DNA of 31,074 nucleotides from Ahniella sp. (GTDB lineage Bacteria; Pseudomonadota; Gammaproteobacteria; Xanthomonadales; Ahniellaceae). Positions 28,523-31,074 of the stretch are shown here, piece by piece. The DNA lies in NCBI GenBank assembly GCA_016712105.1, contig JADJRU010000031.1, positions 1 through 31,074 of the forward strand. The letters are read 5' to 3'. The position numbers were made by a program, and so were the translations under genes. Numbering within the stretch: position 1 is the first letter of the stretch; each line of letters begins with the position of its first letter. A model generated the notes under the pieces. The model saw nothing but the letters and a program-made list of their open reading frames with translations. It made no database searches and was not told where the DNA came from.

Positions 28523-30219
28523 TTACTGCGCGGCTGCTGCGGCTCCGTTCCAGTTCCGGATCCGAGATCACACGCAACGCGCTGTCGATGGATTGCACGA
28601 TCGCGCGAAGTCGCCTTGGTTTGTGGATGAGGATGGCACGGTATGCCCGTGCTTGATGGCACGCTCGGCGGATTCCCGCGGCACTTCGGTTGTAGGCAGC
28701 ATTCCCGGCCGCGAGGTCACCCCAGAATCCCCGCGCGAGACGGGCCGGCTGGTGGGCGCAGGCGCGAGCACGCTTCACTCAGGTTCGTGCGCGCATAGAG
28801 GTTTTTGCCGTCCAGGAAGCTGCGCAGATCTTGTCGGCATCGTTGCCTGCAATCAGCGCCTGTGCGTCTGTCTGTTCCTGATGTTCGGCGGCCGCGCGTT
28901 CGGCATTGGCACGTTCTTCCTGAAGGCTCTTTGCGCTTCCCAGGCGGCATAACGGCCGGTAAGCCGTTGCTGGTCGGCCAACACGCGATTCCAGAGTTCG
29001 GTGTAGCGGGTATCGTGGGATGACTTTCAGCGCGGCATTCGCCTGATCGAGTGAGCATGGCGCCCGGGCATCACTGACAGCACCATCACCGCCTGCGGTC
29101 ACTTCGTAAGGCAGAATCTGGAAATCACCCGCCAAGGTTTCCACGACAGCGAGCCCCGATCATCGAGTCGTCAGGGATACCAATGCTAGGCCCGATATCG
29201 TTCCGAGCCGATTCGGCGAAGGAAGGGTTCCTTCAATCGACACCTACGGGCTGTCCGATCGTAGTGGCCCAGATGCCGACCCAGGCGCGCAGGTCGCGTC
29301 GACAGGATGGTCCGGAGCGAGCCTTCGCAAGCCATGCCGGTGCCGTAGTAGTTCAGGATCGGGGCAGACCGATCAGTCCGTCCGGGGTCGTTTGGCCCTT
29401 CACGCTGCCGGCAACAGGGTGTGATCATGCGCCCACCGTTCGTTGGGTTCTTCACGCAAAGACTGGACGTCGGCTCGCATGACCCCAAACTGCGTGCCCA
29501 GTAACGTTCACGGTGTCGTCGAACGAGCGGTGAACAGCGCCAGGTTGTCGAGCCGCGGTGACAGAGGCCGGAACTGATCGCCGGTGATGGAGAACGAGGT
29601 GCCATCGGTATGCGCCAGGACAAAGCAGTCGCCCGTAGGCATGGACAACCAAGAGACATCCGGCAGCTCTGACATTGATGCTGCCGTCCCGACCGATTCC
29701 GCCGAATGCACCACTCGGCTGGTAGACATCACGGAAATCCGACCATTTCGGAATCTGGTGCTGCTGCAGGTGGCCATCCGGGTCCCTGACCAGTTGGCCC
29801 CCGCCAATGCGCCGGTCCACGGGTGTGATGGCGACAAAGGGTGTCTTGATTGGCTTGGTTGTGCCGTCGCGATCCGATGCGGATCGTGTAGGTGCTCTGG
29901 CCGGCATCACGGCGTGCAGGCTTCCGGCGAGAAGACGATGACATCTGCCGCCGGTCTTGACCTTGCCCACGACCTTGCCGTTTTGCACTGGCAGACGCCG
30001 GTCACCCATTCCGATGACGCCGCCAAACCATACGGTGCAGTCCCTCAACACGAGCGCCGCGGACCGACACCACCTGACGCACTGGTCGTTGGGGAAACAT
30101 ACGTTGCCGTTCGCGGTGTTGCTGATTTCGCTCTTGGGCTGGTGTGCTAGAAGTTCCGGTGCCGCCAAGCAGAGAAGCGAGCGCGCTCATTCGAAGCAGG
30201 ACTTGAGCGTGATGGTCAT
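28523..30219 (-). CDS. Exported protein of unknown function, heavily frameshifted
   Basis: I do not recognise this gene. The start is placed at ATG 30219 (MTITLKSC), preceded by AAGGAG 7 nt upstream. A shift then gives MSALASLLGGTGTSSTPAQ, a plausible signal-peptide end. Sensible-looking pieces follow in different frames: VGKVKTGG, DVIVFSPEA, QSTYTIRIGSRR, TTKPIKTPFVAITPVDRRIG, IPKWSDFRDVYQPSGAFGGI, VLAHTDGTSFSITGDQFRPL, DDTVNVTGHAVWG, FQILPYEVTAGGDGAVSD, LDQANAALKVIPRY, then an Ala/Glu/Gln-rich helical stretch (EERANAERAAAEHQEQTDAQ) and FLDGKNLYARTNLSE. The end may be TAA at 28523-28525. It could be one gene of about 560 residues (beta-rich N-part, helical C-part) or two adjacent genes. Confidence 0.4.
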
Positions 30220-30382
30220 GGAGTACTCCTTTCGAGCCCGCATAGGAGCACGGCAGGGTTGTGGTTTGGTACCCCGTGTTCGGAGGGGAAACCCAGAGTC
30301 CAGGTACGGCGCCGGGTTTCGGGGATGTCAGGGGTTGCGCGCCATACGGCGTTCCCTTGGGCAATTGAACCAGAGAACCGCC

Positions 30383-30676
30383 ATGACCATAAAAATCAGG
30401 ACATTGAGCGCCGCACTTGCCGCAATGGTGGGTATGGGCGCACTGGCCCGGTCGTGCCGCCGCCGTCGGGGGCACGTATGTGATCAAGCGGAAAGGCGAT
30501 CGCCGGGCGCACGCCGCGCAGCCGGCGGCAGTTATGTACTGACGACACCGTCGCACAAGCTGCAACCGGCCCGTCACTAATGAAGCCACCGGCGGCAGTT
30601 ATCACCTCGCGGACGGTTTTCCATGCCACTTCGGCGCCGCTGCCCGACGCTGTTCAAAAACGGATTCGAGAACTGA
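30383..30676 (+). CDS. Small secreted protein with GGSY repeats and NGFE-like C-terminus, frameshifted
   Basis: The ATG at 30383 starts a signal peptide (MTIKIRTLSAALAAMVGMGA). Then, across frames, come GGTYVIKRKAIAG, GGSYVLT, TVAQAATGPVTNEATGGSYH and LADGF, repeats of a Gly-Gly-Ser-Tyr-x-Leu type. The end LFKNGFEN with TGA at 30674-30676 matches the LF(K/R)(N/D)GFE terminus of many Lysobacterales secreted proteins (family knowledge from memory). At least three shifts are needed; the repaired protein has about 97 residues. Function unknown, presumably extracellular. Confidence 0.6.
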
Positions 30677-30701
30677 ACCATGACCATCCAGGAGCGTTCG
30701 C

Positions 30702-31074
30702 ATGCACTACCGAATCGCTTGTTTTGGCTCTGTTGGCTGGTTGTTCCGGCCAGGCATTCGCGTTGAGCAACACCTTCAGTTATCAGGGCAGTCTGCGGGG
30801 ATACGGGTTTGCCCGGCTCAGGCGGCACCTATGATCTGCGGTTCGCGCTGCAGGCGTCAGGCCGGTGTGCCGGTCGGCGCTGCGGTGCTGCGCGACACGA
30901 CGTGATGGCGAGGCTCAAAGGCGTGTTCACGGTCGAACTCGACTTTGGTGCGATTATCACCAGCGGTGATTTTCAACTGCAGATCGGCGTGCGACCCGGT
31001 GCATCGGCGGGTGCGTTTCCATTGAGTCCGCGACCAAAGATCAATCCGACGCCCCAGGCGCAGGTCTCGGGTTT
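30702..31074 (+). CDS. Secreted protein, N-terminal part, runs off window, frameshifted
   Basis: The ATG at 30702 (MHYRIA) has AGGAG about 8 nt upstream and lies 25 nt after the preceding gene's stop. After a shift the signal peptide reads LVLALLAGCSGQAFA, containing a lipobox-like LAGC but also an Ala-x-Ala site. The mature part begins LSNTFSYQGSL, then GGTYDLRFALQASG, VPVGAAVL, GVFTVELDFGAIITSGDFQL and QIGVRPGAS, ending in the window at PTPQAQVSG. This 'TF.YQG.L...G.YDLRF' opening is common to secreted proteins of Lysobacterales and related groups; the function is unknown. Several shifts are present (about 30722, 30800, 30865, 30900). Confidence 0.6.

Overview
The window looks like chromosomal DNA of a high-GC gammaproteobacterium, most likely in the Lysobacterales (Xanthomonadales). 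The grounds are MutS and GlmS sequence style, GCGGYTTTAGCCGCGATGC-type REP palindromes, and secreted proteins ending in an LFKNGFE-like motif. The taxonomic call is inference. A dominant technical feature is that almost every long conserved gene, including mutS and glmS, is broken by one-base shifts. Several can be repaired by removing a single extra base, so uncorrected sequencing error is the simplest explanation. I give each gene its reconstructed extent and name the shifts.

Left part (1-11826), ordinary chromosome: the C-terminal part of an O-GlcNAc-transferase-like (SPINDLY) glycosyltransferase; a small hypothetical gene; a DUF2339-DUF3999 membrane/envelope pair overlapping by ATGA; an NnrU-family membrane protein; then, after a dense patch of repeats, divergent mutS (minus) and glmS (plus). 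The 361-bp divergent spacer between them holds a run of perfect palindromes.

Middle part (about 11840-23780), an inserted defence island at the glmS 3' end, which is the classical Tn7 attachment site. Short repeats (GACAGACTT core) lie in inverted orientation at the two edges, two copies on the left and three on the right. A possible TniQ-like fragment lies just inside the left edge. The cargo is an MNT-type nucleotidyltransferase, then a type I restriction-modification locus in the order hsdM-hsdS-[reverse transcriptase]-[putative PD-(D/E)XK nuclease]-[hsdR 5' remnant]-rhuM-hsdR, and an exported protein with a CTERM-like tail. Nearly all junctions are 4-11 nt overlaps, so the genes look co-translated. 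The reverse transcriptase plus nuclease pair, lower in GC than its neighbours, is the most interesting element: a candidate UG/Abi-like antiphage module nested inside a type I R-M operon.

Right part (23783-31074): a REP palindrome; a small exported Ala/Glu-rich repeat protein (minus); and a plus-strand cluster of an SPFH-domain protein, a double zinc-ribbon membrane protein, a small membrane protein, a DUF3597 protein and a YidB/DUF937 protein, closed by a strong intrinsic terminator. A badly frameshifted minus-strand exported protein of unknown function follows. Two plus-strand secreted proteins of types common in Lysobacterales come last, the final one running off the window.
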